Virus record (IMG/VR): IMGVR_UViG_3300027976_000082
Location: 1-40,677 of that record
Direction: 5' to 3' (one strand)
DNA: 40,677 nt
Source of the DNA: a virus
Below are positions 13,686 to 19,542 of the stretch, in pieces. The translations under genes and the position numbers were made by a program. The notes below the pieces were generated by a model. That model saw only the letters and a list, made by a program, of their open reading frames with translations. It did no database searches and was not told the DNA's origin. Position 1 is the stretch's first letter. Every line of letters starts with the position of its first letter.

Positions 13686-14101
13686 TATGCACATCCCCAC
13701 GGCGACGTTCCGTAACGCGCATAAAGCCGATTAGCCACCTGCATCTGCTGACGCCATGTTGCGTCACCAGCATTGCTCGGCATGCCCTTCAGCTTGAAGC
13801 TCTGCCAAGTGCCATACCAAAAGCCTAGCCCGCCCTGATATGTGGGACCCCGATGGGACCAATTGACGCCCTTGTAACCACGCCCCGGCTGTTCACAGCG
13901 CCCCAGCCGAACCCAAAGTGCGTGGTTAGCTGGGCGCTTCTTCTTCTTCGCTTTGGTCTTGGTCTTGACCTTGACGGGCTTAGTAATCGGCTCGCCGACA
14001 GAGGCGGTCGGAATTGACGCCCCGGCAATCGCCGCTGTACAAACAAACATCGTTACGACTACAGCGATCAATGGTGTTGTTTTATGATAGATAGAATCCA
14101 C
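13685..14101 (-). CDS. Exported Rpf-like transglycosylase
   Basis: A protein of about 138 aa. A signal-peptide-like N-terminus (IYHKTTPLIAVVVTMFVCTA) is followed by a very basic linker (KVKTKTKAKKKKRP). The core reads ALWVRLGRCEQPGRGYKGVN, YQGGLGFWYGTWQSF, QQMQVANRLYARYG and WGCA. W..L..CE, N....GGL.F...TW and Q..VA.RL....G...W..C is the resuscitation-promoting-factor transglycosylase core, with the Glu of CE as catalytic acid and two Cys for a disulfide. The start is uncertain: AAGGAG abuts a GTG at 14101, and a TTG at 14170 gives an unlikely N-terminus. Confidence 0.75.
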   Translation of the reverse strand: MDSIYHKTTPLIAVVVTMFVCTAAIAGASIPTASVGEPITKPVKVKTKTKAKKKKRPANHALWVRLGRCEQPGRGYKGVNWSHRGPTYQGGLGFWYGTWQSFKLKGMPSNAGDATWRQQMQVANRLYARYGTSPWGCA

Positions 14102-14211
14102 TCCTTGGTGGTTGTTGGTAGACAGCCTCAATCTGATCCATGTTCGACGTTGAACGCCGAGATCCTGCAAAGGATCGGAGAGGCCTAGCTTTTATAGAGC
14201 CGAGTCGGCGG
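14102..14211 (-). promoter_or_regulatory. Leader region of the Rpf/3D operon with hairpins
   Basis: Non-coding as far as I can see. Just after the upstream stop there is an AGCCG-CCGACT-CGGCT hairpin followed by CTATAAAAG, in which TATAAA may serve as a -10 box. Further on lies a GATCCT-TTGC-AGGATC hairpin and a near-palindrome TTCAACGTCGAA. These could act as a terminator plus a structured leader, but none has a U tract. Confidence 0.35.
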
Positions 14212-14715
14212 CTAAAACAGCAGTGGCTCCCATTGCTCTATGACCTCGGCATCGACCAGATCTGCATACATCAGGTCTTTGGTCGACCCAGACAGGTCCA
14301 TGTCTTTACGCAGTTCGTCGATCTCAGAGCGAATCTTGCCAGCAAGCTGGTCTTTGATGGTTTGCAGCTCTTCTTCGTACCAGTCGATTAGCTCGTCCAT
14401 CGACTTGGTAACGGTGACGTTGTCTTTGTCGTCTTCAAGACCGAAGTCGCGAGCGCCCTGCTTAGTCAAGCGCTCCGTGCGCTCCATGCTCGCATCATCG
14501 ACCTTATCTTCAAAGTCGTCATAGAAGCGCTCAAGCTGTAGCGCGACGCGAGCCTGTTCTTCAGGGTCGTCAGTAAACTCTGCCGCCTCGTCATCGATAG
14601 ACAGGCGCAGATGATCGATCTCGTCCTGATCGAGTTCTCGACGCAGATCCGCAATGAGATCTTCATCGCCAATCAAATCGTCGACGTCGCTATTAGACGA
14701 AGACCATTGAGTCAT
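14212..14715 (-). CDS. Acidic helical protein, 167 aa
   Basis: The product begins MTQWSSSNSDVDDLIGDEDL and is very rich in Asp and Glu with long predicted helices (ALQLERFYDDFEDKVDDASM, LIDWYEEELQTIKDQLAGKI). It is probably a coiled coil; no known family is recognised. The ATG at 14715 was chosen for its GGAGGA site 4 nt upstream. An earlier in-frame ATG at 14802 lies inside the preceding gene. It lies 43 nt downstream of the HExxH gene in the same operon. Confidence 0.65.
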   Translation of the reverse strand: MTQWSSSNSDVDDLIGDEDLIADLRRELDQDEIDHLRLSIDDEAAEFTDDPEEQARVALQLERFYDDFEDKVDDASMERTERLTKQGARDFGLEDDKDNVTVTKSMDELIDWYEEELQTIKDQLAGKIRSEIDELRKDMDLSGSTKDLMYADLVDAEVIEQWEPLLF

Positions 14716-14758
14716 CGTTCCTCCAAGTTCGTAATCGTTACCGTAGTTCATTATTCCG

Positions 14759-15478
14759 TCAAATGGCATCTGGTGTCTCCTCTCGGTGTATCTGATAAGC
14801 AACAGCGAAGCTATTGGCGGCGGTCAGATTGTGCTGATTGCGCGCCCACTCGTTCGCTTTGTGCTTCTTGTCTGCGTTCACGTAGTGCGTGGCGACAAAC
14901 TCGTATTCGCGATCCTCCTTCGGACGCCAAGGCCCCTTCTTCCAAAGGTCGACGCGCCACAGGTAGCGGTTGCTGTCATCAAGCAAATCCGGATCGCCTT
15001 CAACCAACGCAACGATTTCGTCTTGTTGCGCGAACTTCTTGTCAGAGGCCATAGCCTCGACCTCGAAGCTCACATTCACGTAATCCATGGTCAGCTTTTT
15101 GGACTTGGCATTGTTCTTAAGGCGGATGCCTTTCATCTCTTGACGAAACGCCATCGCCAGACCATGGTTGGCAGCTTGCGACAGTTCGTCGGCGTCGCAG
15201 GGGTCGGCGGGCAGAAAGCGCTCGCATTGCATGGCGTGCGTCAGCTCATGCCAGATGGCCGTGTTGGCCATCTTGGTCCCTAGGCAACCGTTTAGGGATA
15301 TGTGGTGCACAGGATCTTCTAGCACGCCGTCCACGGTAGGACCGTAGCGCCCCAGCCCATGATATTTGCCTGCCATCCCTTCAAGTCCATTGCGCAAAAC
15401 GCGCACATGAACGGGGAACCGCAGGCCAAGCTTTTTAGATGCACGCTCAAGGCCTGCATCATCGATTTGATAATTCAT
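14759..15478 (-). CDS. HExxH zincin-like protein
   Basis: A 239-aa protein beginning MNYQIDDAGLERASKKLGLR. The motif AIWHELTHAMQCERF at residues 74-88 contains HELTH (77-81), the zinc-binding HExxH of metallopeptidases. A likely third ligand is the Glu in NVSFEVEAMA further on. The rest is not assigned. Phage zincins of this size are known but without clear substrates. There is no ribosome site; the start is fixed by the extended -10 box 6 nt upstream. The HExxH is direct; peptidase activity is inferred. Confidence 0.7.
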   Translation of the reverse strand: MNYQIDDAGLERASKKLGLRFPVHVRVLRNGLEGMAGKYHGLGRYGPTVDGVLEDPVHHISLNGCLGTKMANTAIWHELTHAMQCERFLPADPCDADELSQAANHGLAMAFRQEMKGIRLKNNAKSKKLTMDYVNVSFEVEAMASDKKFAQQDEIVALVEGDPDLLDDSNRYLWRVDLWKKGPWRPKEDREYEFVATHYVNADKKHKANEWARNQHNLTAANSFAVAYQIHREETPDAI

Positions 15479-15513
15479 GCTTACATTATAGCAAACATAC
15501 GAGCTTAGAGCAA
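15479..15513 (-). promoter_or_regulatory. Extended -10 promoter, leaderless start
   Basis: On the minus strand: -35 TTGCTC (15513-15508), 17-nt spacer, TGCTATAAT with a perfect -10 (15490-15485), then GTAAGC and the ATG at 15478. This is the best-formed member of the leaderless promoter set. Confidence 0.75.
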
Positions 15514-15524
15514 GCCTTGGCTAA

Positions 15525-15564
15525 CGATACAAGTTACGTCCGTATGTGTCCACAGCTTGTATCG
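15525..15564. repeat. 9-bp inverted repeat upstream of a promoter
   Basis: CGATACAAG (15525-15533) and CTTGTATCG (15556-15564) are perfect complements separated by 22 nt. They lie between the stop of the 15565 gene and the -35 box at 15508. It could be an upstream operator or a weak terminator hairpin; there is no T tract. Confidence 0.45.
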
Positions 15565-15834
15565 CTATATCGTCCTACCAACGAACACCGAATGACAAGT
15601 ACCGCAGCTACCCCGTTCCTCCGGCCATTCGTCAACCGCGAAAACTGGATGAACGTGATTGCCTTCATCGTCAACGGCACGGCCATCGGCGAGGGCGGCA
15701 CCACCGAACCTTCTGTTCGCGCAGGTAACGCAATGACGGCCTGCCGAGTATGTCCAAGCCACGATGTCGTCCGGCGTGTAGTCCGGGTCTTCGCCATCGT
15801 CCCATTCCGCAAAATCAAGGATACAGGGGTTCAT
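15565..15834 (-). CDS. Zinc-binding phage hypothetical protein
   Basis: An 89-aa protein with CVTCANRRFG near residue 35 and CGTCHSVFVG near the end, preceded by DDIVAWTYSAGRH and including DEGNHVHPVFAVDEW. Two CxxC pairs about 40 residues apart, with AWTY...H in front and G..V.PVFA.DE between, match a small hypothetical family I associate with actinophages and archaea. It probably binds one zinc. The ribosome site is weak (GAG). It lies 30 nt after the HNH-repeat gene. Confidence 0.65.
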   Translation of the reverse strand: MNPCILDFAEWDDGEDPDYTPDDIVAWTYSAGRHCVTCANRRFGGAALADGRAVDDEGNHVHPVFAVDEWPEERGSCGTCHSVFVGRTI

Positions 15835-15864
15835 CGCTCTGTTTTGATTGCTTTGTGTAGCGAG

Positions 15865-16656
15865 TTACGAAAGCCATTCTGATTCTAAGTCATGGCGAAC
15901 CTTGTCGATTGCATTAGACCAACCCCCGCAGCGATAGCGAACGGTTGCCCCAGATGGTGTGTCCTTGGCTCCGCTCTTTTTAGACCACTGCGAGTACTCC
16001 ATGTAACTGGGGACGTTGCCCATGTCCATGGCGCAGGCGCGGACGCTCTCAATGCACCTATCGGGAGTGAACCCGGCCTTGCTGGTGCGAGACGGGTTAG
16101 CTGCGACGCCAGCCGCATCGCACGCCAGCTTCCAAGTGCCATAGCGCTTGATGATGGTCAAAGCAGTGGGGATGGGAGCTGTGAACCGGGATACGGATCG
16201 TCCCTTGGCACGAAGAGTCTGATAGGCAGCCACAGTAAGCGGCTTCCCATTTGCTGCGATTCGCAAAAACTGCTCGATCTGATCATTCGTATAGCGCCTA
16301 GGACACCCGCCTCCGCCACGGGATCGGTAAGAAGACCGGTGATCAAATGAATGCAAAACCTCTTCGGCATCGGCACGACTAACGCCTAGCTCGTCAACGA
16401 CATCGCCAACATTGCCATTGCGCTTGTAAGCGTCGATGATCGCATCCTCTTGCTCCCAAGCCTCAAGCGTACGCTCATAGCGCTTAACGCTGTCTATTCT
16501 GACAAGGCGAGGCTTGAATCCGTGCTGCTCAAACAGTTGGCGCACACGCTCGTGCGACAGGTCGTGTTTACGGCCGATGGCGCGTAGCGTTCCGCCCTCA
16601 AGGTAATCGTCATGCATCGACTTGATCTGTTCATACGGGCGGGCGGTATTAGACAT
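15865..16656 (-). CDS. DNA-binding protein with HTH and homing-endonuclease-associated repeat
   Basis: A 263-aa protein. At residues 20-50 GGTLRAIGRKHDLSHERVRQ resembles a sigma-like helix-turn-helix. From about 120 there are units of the type seen in HNH-associated repeats: YTNDQIEQFLRIAANGKPLT, then PIPTALTIIKRYGTWKLACD (P....I...YGTW..A...AG) and a C-terminal unit (SVRACAMDMGNVPSYMEYSQ, then GGWSNAIDKV). No HNH or GIY-YIG nuclease motif is visible, so it is a DNA-binding protein, not an obvious nuclease. It overlaps the preceding gene by 8 nt. Confidence 0.65.
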   Translation of the reverse strand: MSNTARPYEQIKSMHDDYLEGGTLRAIGRKHDLSHERVRQLFEQHGFKPRLVRIDSVKRYERTLEAWEQEDAIIDAYKRNGNVGDVVDELGVSRADAEEVLHSFDHRSSYRSRGGGGCPRRYTNDQIEQFLRIAANGKPLTVAAYQTLRAKGRSVSRFTAPIPTALTIIKRYGTWKLACDAAGVAANPSRTSKAGFTPDRCIESVRACAMDMGNVPSYMEYSQWSKKSGAKDTPSGATVRYRCGGWSNAIDKVRHDLESEWLS

Positions 16657-16927
16657 GTTCCTCGGCTATCTTCTTTAGGGTTGTATCGATGCGTGAATCT
16701 GAAAGACGATGCGGACGAAGCTCGTCGCTAGCCCCGAAATGATGGACGCGGAACTGTCCCTTCGAGATCCACTGGCCCATATTGTACCAGACGTCATTCT
16801 TCTTCATGAGCTTGAAGATCGTCAGGCGGGTCGAGGAGTCGTACTTCTCGCGGGCAACATAAACAACGGGGTTGCCATCTTCGGCACCTTTCGCCGTGTA
16901 CTCCCACTTCTCATTGACTAGGCTCAT
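16649..16927 (-). CDS. Hypothetical protein, 92 aa
   Basis: The product begins MSLVNEKWEYTAKGAEDGNP, beta-rich with several aromatic residues (VYVAREKYDSSTRLTIF, VWYNMGQWISKGQFRVHHF), and ends in a charged helix. It is not recognised. It is the first gene of a leftward run through the HNH-repeat and zinc protein genes. The start is set by an extended -10 box 6 nt upstream; there is no Shine-Dalgarno sequence. Confidence 0.6.
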   Translation of the reverse strand: MSLVNEKWEYTAKGAEDGNPVVYVAREKYDSSTRLTIFKLMKKNDVWYNMGQWISKGQFRVHHFGASDELRPHRLSDSRIDTTLKKIAEEHV

Positions 16928-16942
16928 AGCAGTAGTGTAGCA
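16928..16942 (-). promoter_or_regulatory. Extended -10 promoter (TACACT), leaderless start
   Basis: On the minus strand TGCTACACT (16942-16934) is followed by ACTGCT and the ATG at 16927. The spacing is identical to the TATACT and TATAAT members. Confidence 0.6.
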
Positions 16943-16958
16943 TGCTATGAGTCAAAGA

Positions 16959-18200
16959 TCAACGTCGTCGCTTGATAAACGGACCCGGCGGTCGGATTCG
17001 GGTCTTAGACACATCGGACGGTTCCAAGAAGCATCGCACATGGTAAGGCTCCATGGGACCGCTGTCGTCCAAAGGAAAGATTGCATCGATCCAGCCCGTA
17101 GTGGCGTCCTGACCGATAACTTCGCCTGTGGACCCTTCTGGGACCTCTTGGTACTGCCCCGAGCCGTGCTGTTCGCTCTTGCCCTCAGCCATCCCGAACG
17201 CGGGGGCCTTCAGCCTGATGATCTCCCCCGGCTCAAACGTTACGCCTGCCGCAACACGCGAGTAGGTTCCTCCGGGGTACTGGATTGGGTTGAACGGCGT
17301 TGGGATACGCGCACCGGGGACGGAGACGCTGTTGGGCGGAGCAGGAAAGCCGGGTGGATTCATTCCCGGTGGTGGTGGTGGAGCGGGGGGCATCATCTGC
17401 TCCGCAGGCGAGGGCGGCAGGATGTCGGGAGAGGCTGGGGGCGCCATCGCAGGCATAGGCGGCTGGAGCGCCCCGTCGTCTGGACCCGGAGGCATCGGGT
17501 CGTCCGGACTAAAACTACGGGGCAAATCATCCGAAACTGGAGGCAAAGGAGGCGGCTCGGGAGACGGCCCTTTCTTCTGCCCGGTGCCCTGCTGCATATC
17601 AAGCGGGGAAGGTCCATAAGGATCTTCTTCAAGAGGCGTTGCAAGCCCCTTCCAGTAAAGCGCCATAACATGCGAGCATGGCCTGCCTTCAAGGGCCTTC
17701 CATTTACGAGTGCGCTGCCACGCGTACTGGCTCCACGCGCACTCGCATTCCCATGTTGTGATAGATCTGGACTGGGGATCATCGCGGCCTATTTCAACGG
17801 TGTACTCACCATGATCTCCGATCACATGGCCGACAAGGTTGTTCCAGCCATTGCGCAAAACAAGCACATTTCCCGATTGGATAAGTCGCTTTGCCTTGTT
17901 GACAATGTCGGTCCAACCAGCCGTTTTGCGCAGCTCTTTGCTGGCATCGAAAGTGAACTGTGCCCGCCTGTAGCCATTAGCCTCAAGATCGACCTTCGTG
18001 ATTTGCTCGGCTAGAGTCCGGTCCTCGGCAGAGCCACCCGAAGCCATGATGACAGCTTCTCCGGGGCGCCCTTCCCACCAGTGGACCTCGGAATTACCAA
18101 TCTTGCGCTCCTTCGGAGGCAGGGGCGCAAGACCATCTTCAAAGAGAGAGGCGAGGATGGTGCGAGTCTCCAGAGGCTCAATATGCCAGCGTGTTGCCAT
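16959..18200 (-). CDS. SWIM zinc-finger protein with proline-rich linker
   Basis: A 413-aa protein. Residues 1-145 are an unassigned globular part. A SWIM motif follows: CEC (152-154) then CSH (175-177) in the context WAS-free AWQRTRKWKALEGRPCSHVM, i.e. CxCx(n)CxH, a metal-binding fold linked to DNA or protein contacts. Residues about 190-290 form a long Pro/Gly/Met-rich linker. The C-terminus has a beta-rich segment (GEIIRLKAPAFGMAEG, STGEVIGQDATTGWIDAIF) resembling a small barrel. Similar SWIM proteins occur in actinophage late regions. The ATG at 18200 was chosen; AAAGG lies just upstream, and a TTG one codon earlier is possible. Confidence 0.75.
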   Translation of the reverse strand: MATRWHIEPLETRTILASLFEDGLAPLPPKERKIGNSEVHWWEGRPGEAVIMASGGSAEDRTLAEQITKVDLEANGYRRAQFTFDASKELRKTAGWTDIVNKAKRLIQSGNVLVLRNGWNNLVGHVIGDHGEYTVEIGRDDPQSRSITTWECECAWSQYAWQRTRKWKALEGRPCSHVMALYWKGLATPLEEDPYGPSPLDMQQGTGQKKGPSPEPPPLPPVSDDLPRSFSPDDPMPPGPDDGALQPPMPAMAPPASPDILPPSPAEQMMPPAPPPPPGMNPPGFPAPPNSVSVPGARIPTPFNPIQYPGGTYSRVAAGVTFEPGEIIRLKAPAFGMAEGKSEQHGSGQYQEVPEGSTGEVIGQDATTGWIDAIFPLDDSGPMEPYHVRCFLEPSDVSKTRIRPPGPFIKRRR

Positions 18201-18262
18201 CAACCTTTATGCCTTAGATGCAGCTTACTAATGTGCGGCCCAAGAGGGGAAAGCATTTCGAT

Positions 18263-18382
18263 ATGAACGTAGCACGATTTCTATTATCACTCGTTGCGTC
18301 CGCACTAGGTCTAGCTATACTTGACCTATGCCTGACACCGCGGTTGCGATTTATCAGGCGTTGTGCTATAATGGTTGCATGA
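18263..18382 (+). CDS. Possible 39-aa membrane peptide
   Basis: This frame reads MNVARFLLSLVASALGLAIL, then LCLTPRLRFIRRCAIMVA: one hydrophobic helix and a basic tail. Its TGA overlaps the ATG at 18379 (ATGA), which is the usual coupling in this genome. Against it, both leaderless promoters of the next gene lie inside it and its ribosome site (GAGGGG) is 13 nt away, which is long. Confidence 0.35.
   Translation: MNVARFLLSLVASALGLAILDLCLTPRLRFIRRCAIMVA
18294..18327 (+). promoter_or_regulatory. Promoter P1 of the plus-strand cluster
   Basis: TTGCGT (18294-18299), 16-nt spacer, TATACT (18316-18321), then 6 nt to an ATG at 18328 that is in frame with the 18379 start. Confidence 0.5.
18344..18378 (+). 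promoter_or_regulatory. Promoter P2 of the plus-strand cluster, leaderless
   Basis: TTGCGA (18344-18349), 17-nt spacer, TGCTATAAT with a perfect -10 (18367-18372), then GGTTGC and the ATG at 18379. It is the stronger of the two tandem promoters. Confidence 0.7.
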
Positions 18383-18633
18383 CCATAGAGATGAAGTGGC
18401 ACCGCAAAGAGGCAGGGCATTACTACACGGCCTGCGACACCTACGAGGTTATCCGTTCGGTCACTTACGAGTCTGACTATGAGGGCAACGACCGGATTCT
18501 CAACGGCGACGGCTTCAACCCGGCAGACGTTGAGTGGATTCTCGTGCTGACCGCGACCGAACAGAACATTGACTTCTTCGACACCAAGAAAGAGGCCGTA
18601 GCGTACGCCGAGCGTTACCGCCCGGAGCGATGA
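18379..18633 (+). CDS. Hypothetical protein, 84 aa (or 101 aa from 18328)
   Basis: The product begins MTIEMKWHRKEAGHYYTACD and continues through a beta-rich segment (YEVIRSVTYESDYEGNDRIL) to a C-terminal helix (TKKEAVAYAERYRPER). No family is certain. Two in-frame ATGs, 51 nt apart, each follow a -10 box by 6 nt, so two leaderless proteins differing by 17 residues could be made. I prefer 18379 because its promoter is closer to consensus and the extra residues are low in information. The stop overlaps the next start (ATGA). Confidence 0.65.
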   Translation: MTIEMKWHRKEAGHYYTACDTYEVIRSVTYESDYEGNDRILNGDGFNPADVEWILVLTATEQNIDFFDTKKEAVAYAERYRPER

Positions 18634-18953
18634 CCCTGACCACTAGCGGAGCGACTGTAACGAGTCTTGACTTTGCTGGACACGAATTCGATGTCACCGT
18701 CAAGCTCACCGGCGTTATCGGAGAGGTCAATGAGGCCCGCGATGAAGTTGGCCGCGACGTTTCAGAGATCGACCTAGTAAAGATCGAGAAGGTCGAGTTC
18801 TTTACTCACTCTCACCTCTACGGCGACCATAAGTTTGGCGAGATCGTGGAGATCAGGCCAGAATACCTAGTCTTTAGCAATAAGGTCGATGACACAGTGG
18901 CGGAGTTCGCTCAGGAGCTACTTGACGAGCGGTTCGAGAAGTCCCGTCCGTAG
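18630..18953 (+). CDS. Hypothetical protein, 107 aa
   Basis: The product begins MTLTTSGATVTSLDFAGHEF. Beta-strand pattern and charged segments (VKIEKVEFFTHSHLYGDHKF, GEIVEIRPEYLVF) are followed by an acidic helix (AEFAQELLDERFEK). No known family is recognised. It is coupled by ATGA to the previous gene and followed after 16 nt by the frameshifted gene, which has AAAGGAAG upstream. Confidence 0.65.
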   Translation: MTLTTSGATVTSLDFAGHEFDVTVKLTGVIGEVNEARDEVGRDVSEIDLVKIEKVEFFTHSHLYGDHKFGEIVEIRPEYLVFSNKVDDTVAEFAQELLDERFEKSRP

Positions 18954-18969
18954 CAACGAAAGGAAGCAC

Positions 18970-19198
18970 ATGCCATTCGCACCGAAGTACAAGGTCACGC
19001 CATTCGATTGTACCGGCGAGCGCCAGTCGCTTTTACGAAGGCGACGATCTCGCAGAAGCGGTTGCGGTCGCCAAAGCCAACCCGTCGAACCGCAATAGGC
19101 AGACGAGCCTTTGGGACGATGACCTAGACACCGAGGTTCCTTACGCGGAGATGAAGTCGCGGAAGGACTTCAATGATTGGGAGACAGGAGAGTGGTAG
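18970..19198 (+). pseudogene. Small phage protein gene interrupted by a 1-nt frameshift
   Basis: From the ATG at 18970 (good AAAGGAAG site) the frame reads MPFAPKYKVTPFDCTGERQS and then degenerates into an Arg/Ser-rich tail ending at 19098. Shifting by +1 near the TTTT run at 19031-19034 restores a natural sequence, YEGDDLAEAVAVAKANPSNR, then TSLWDDDLDTEVPYAEMKSR and a stop at 19198. One extra base in the run explains it. It is a real mutation, a sequencing error in a homopolymer, or less likely a programmed shift. The intact product would be about 75 aa. Confidence 0.65.
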
Positions 19199-19200
19199 AG

Positions 19201-19542
19201 CTACGCTTCAGCGGGGATACCGATGTAGCCATCTTGTCCGTCCTTCGCTACAAGCTTATAGTCGCCCGCGAGCGTTTCAACCTCGCCATACTCAGCCGCC
19301 ACACTTGCGTCTAATGTTATCCATTTGGCCCCTCTCATTGACACCGTTTCGGGGTTGCCAACCAGAGGGGTTACGTCGTTGTTCCCAAGTTCTTCTGTTT
19401 CGTAACGGATAACATCCGCTAGCGACCAGCTAGGGTCAAAGCTTCCCTCGCCCCCTCCACGAAACACGGCTTTCTTGGTGGCGCTCAGAGTGTGCTCGCC
19501 CGAAGTTGGCGCATGCATAAGAAAATTTGGGTGCAAGCTCAT
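19201..19542 (-). CDS. Hypothetical protein, weakly ADP-ribosyltransferase-like
   Basis: A 113-aa product beginning MSLHPNFLMHAPTSGEHTLS. It contains KAVFRGGGEGSF and, later, GAKWITLDASVAAEYGEVET followed by a short strand (DYKLVAKDG). An early RGG and a later W.T.D...A..YG resemble small ART-type domains that often sit in phage head proteins, but the third conserved acidic motif is not evident. The start overlaps the preceding stop by ATGA. It is the last gene of the large leftward operon. Confidence 0.55.
   Translation of the reverse strand: MSLHPNFLMHAPTSGEHTLSATKKAVFRGGGEGSFDPSWSLADVIRYETEELGNNDVTPLVGNPETVSMRGAKWITLDASVAAEYGEVETLAGDYKLVAKDGQDGYIGIPAEA

Noticed and set aside
15439-15882. 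147-aa plus-strand open frame
   Set aside because: Overlaps the well-supported minus-strand zinc protein and its regulatory region; no ribosome site and no protein-like pattern.
15865-16656. Homing endonuclease
   Set aside because: It has the associated DNA-binding repeats, but no HNH, GIY-YIG or LAGLIDADG nuclease motif is visible.
16947-18014. 355-aa open frame on the plus strand
   Set aside because: Antisense to the SWIM gene; Arg/Gly-rich composition typical of a shadow of proline-rich coding.
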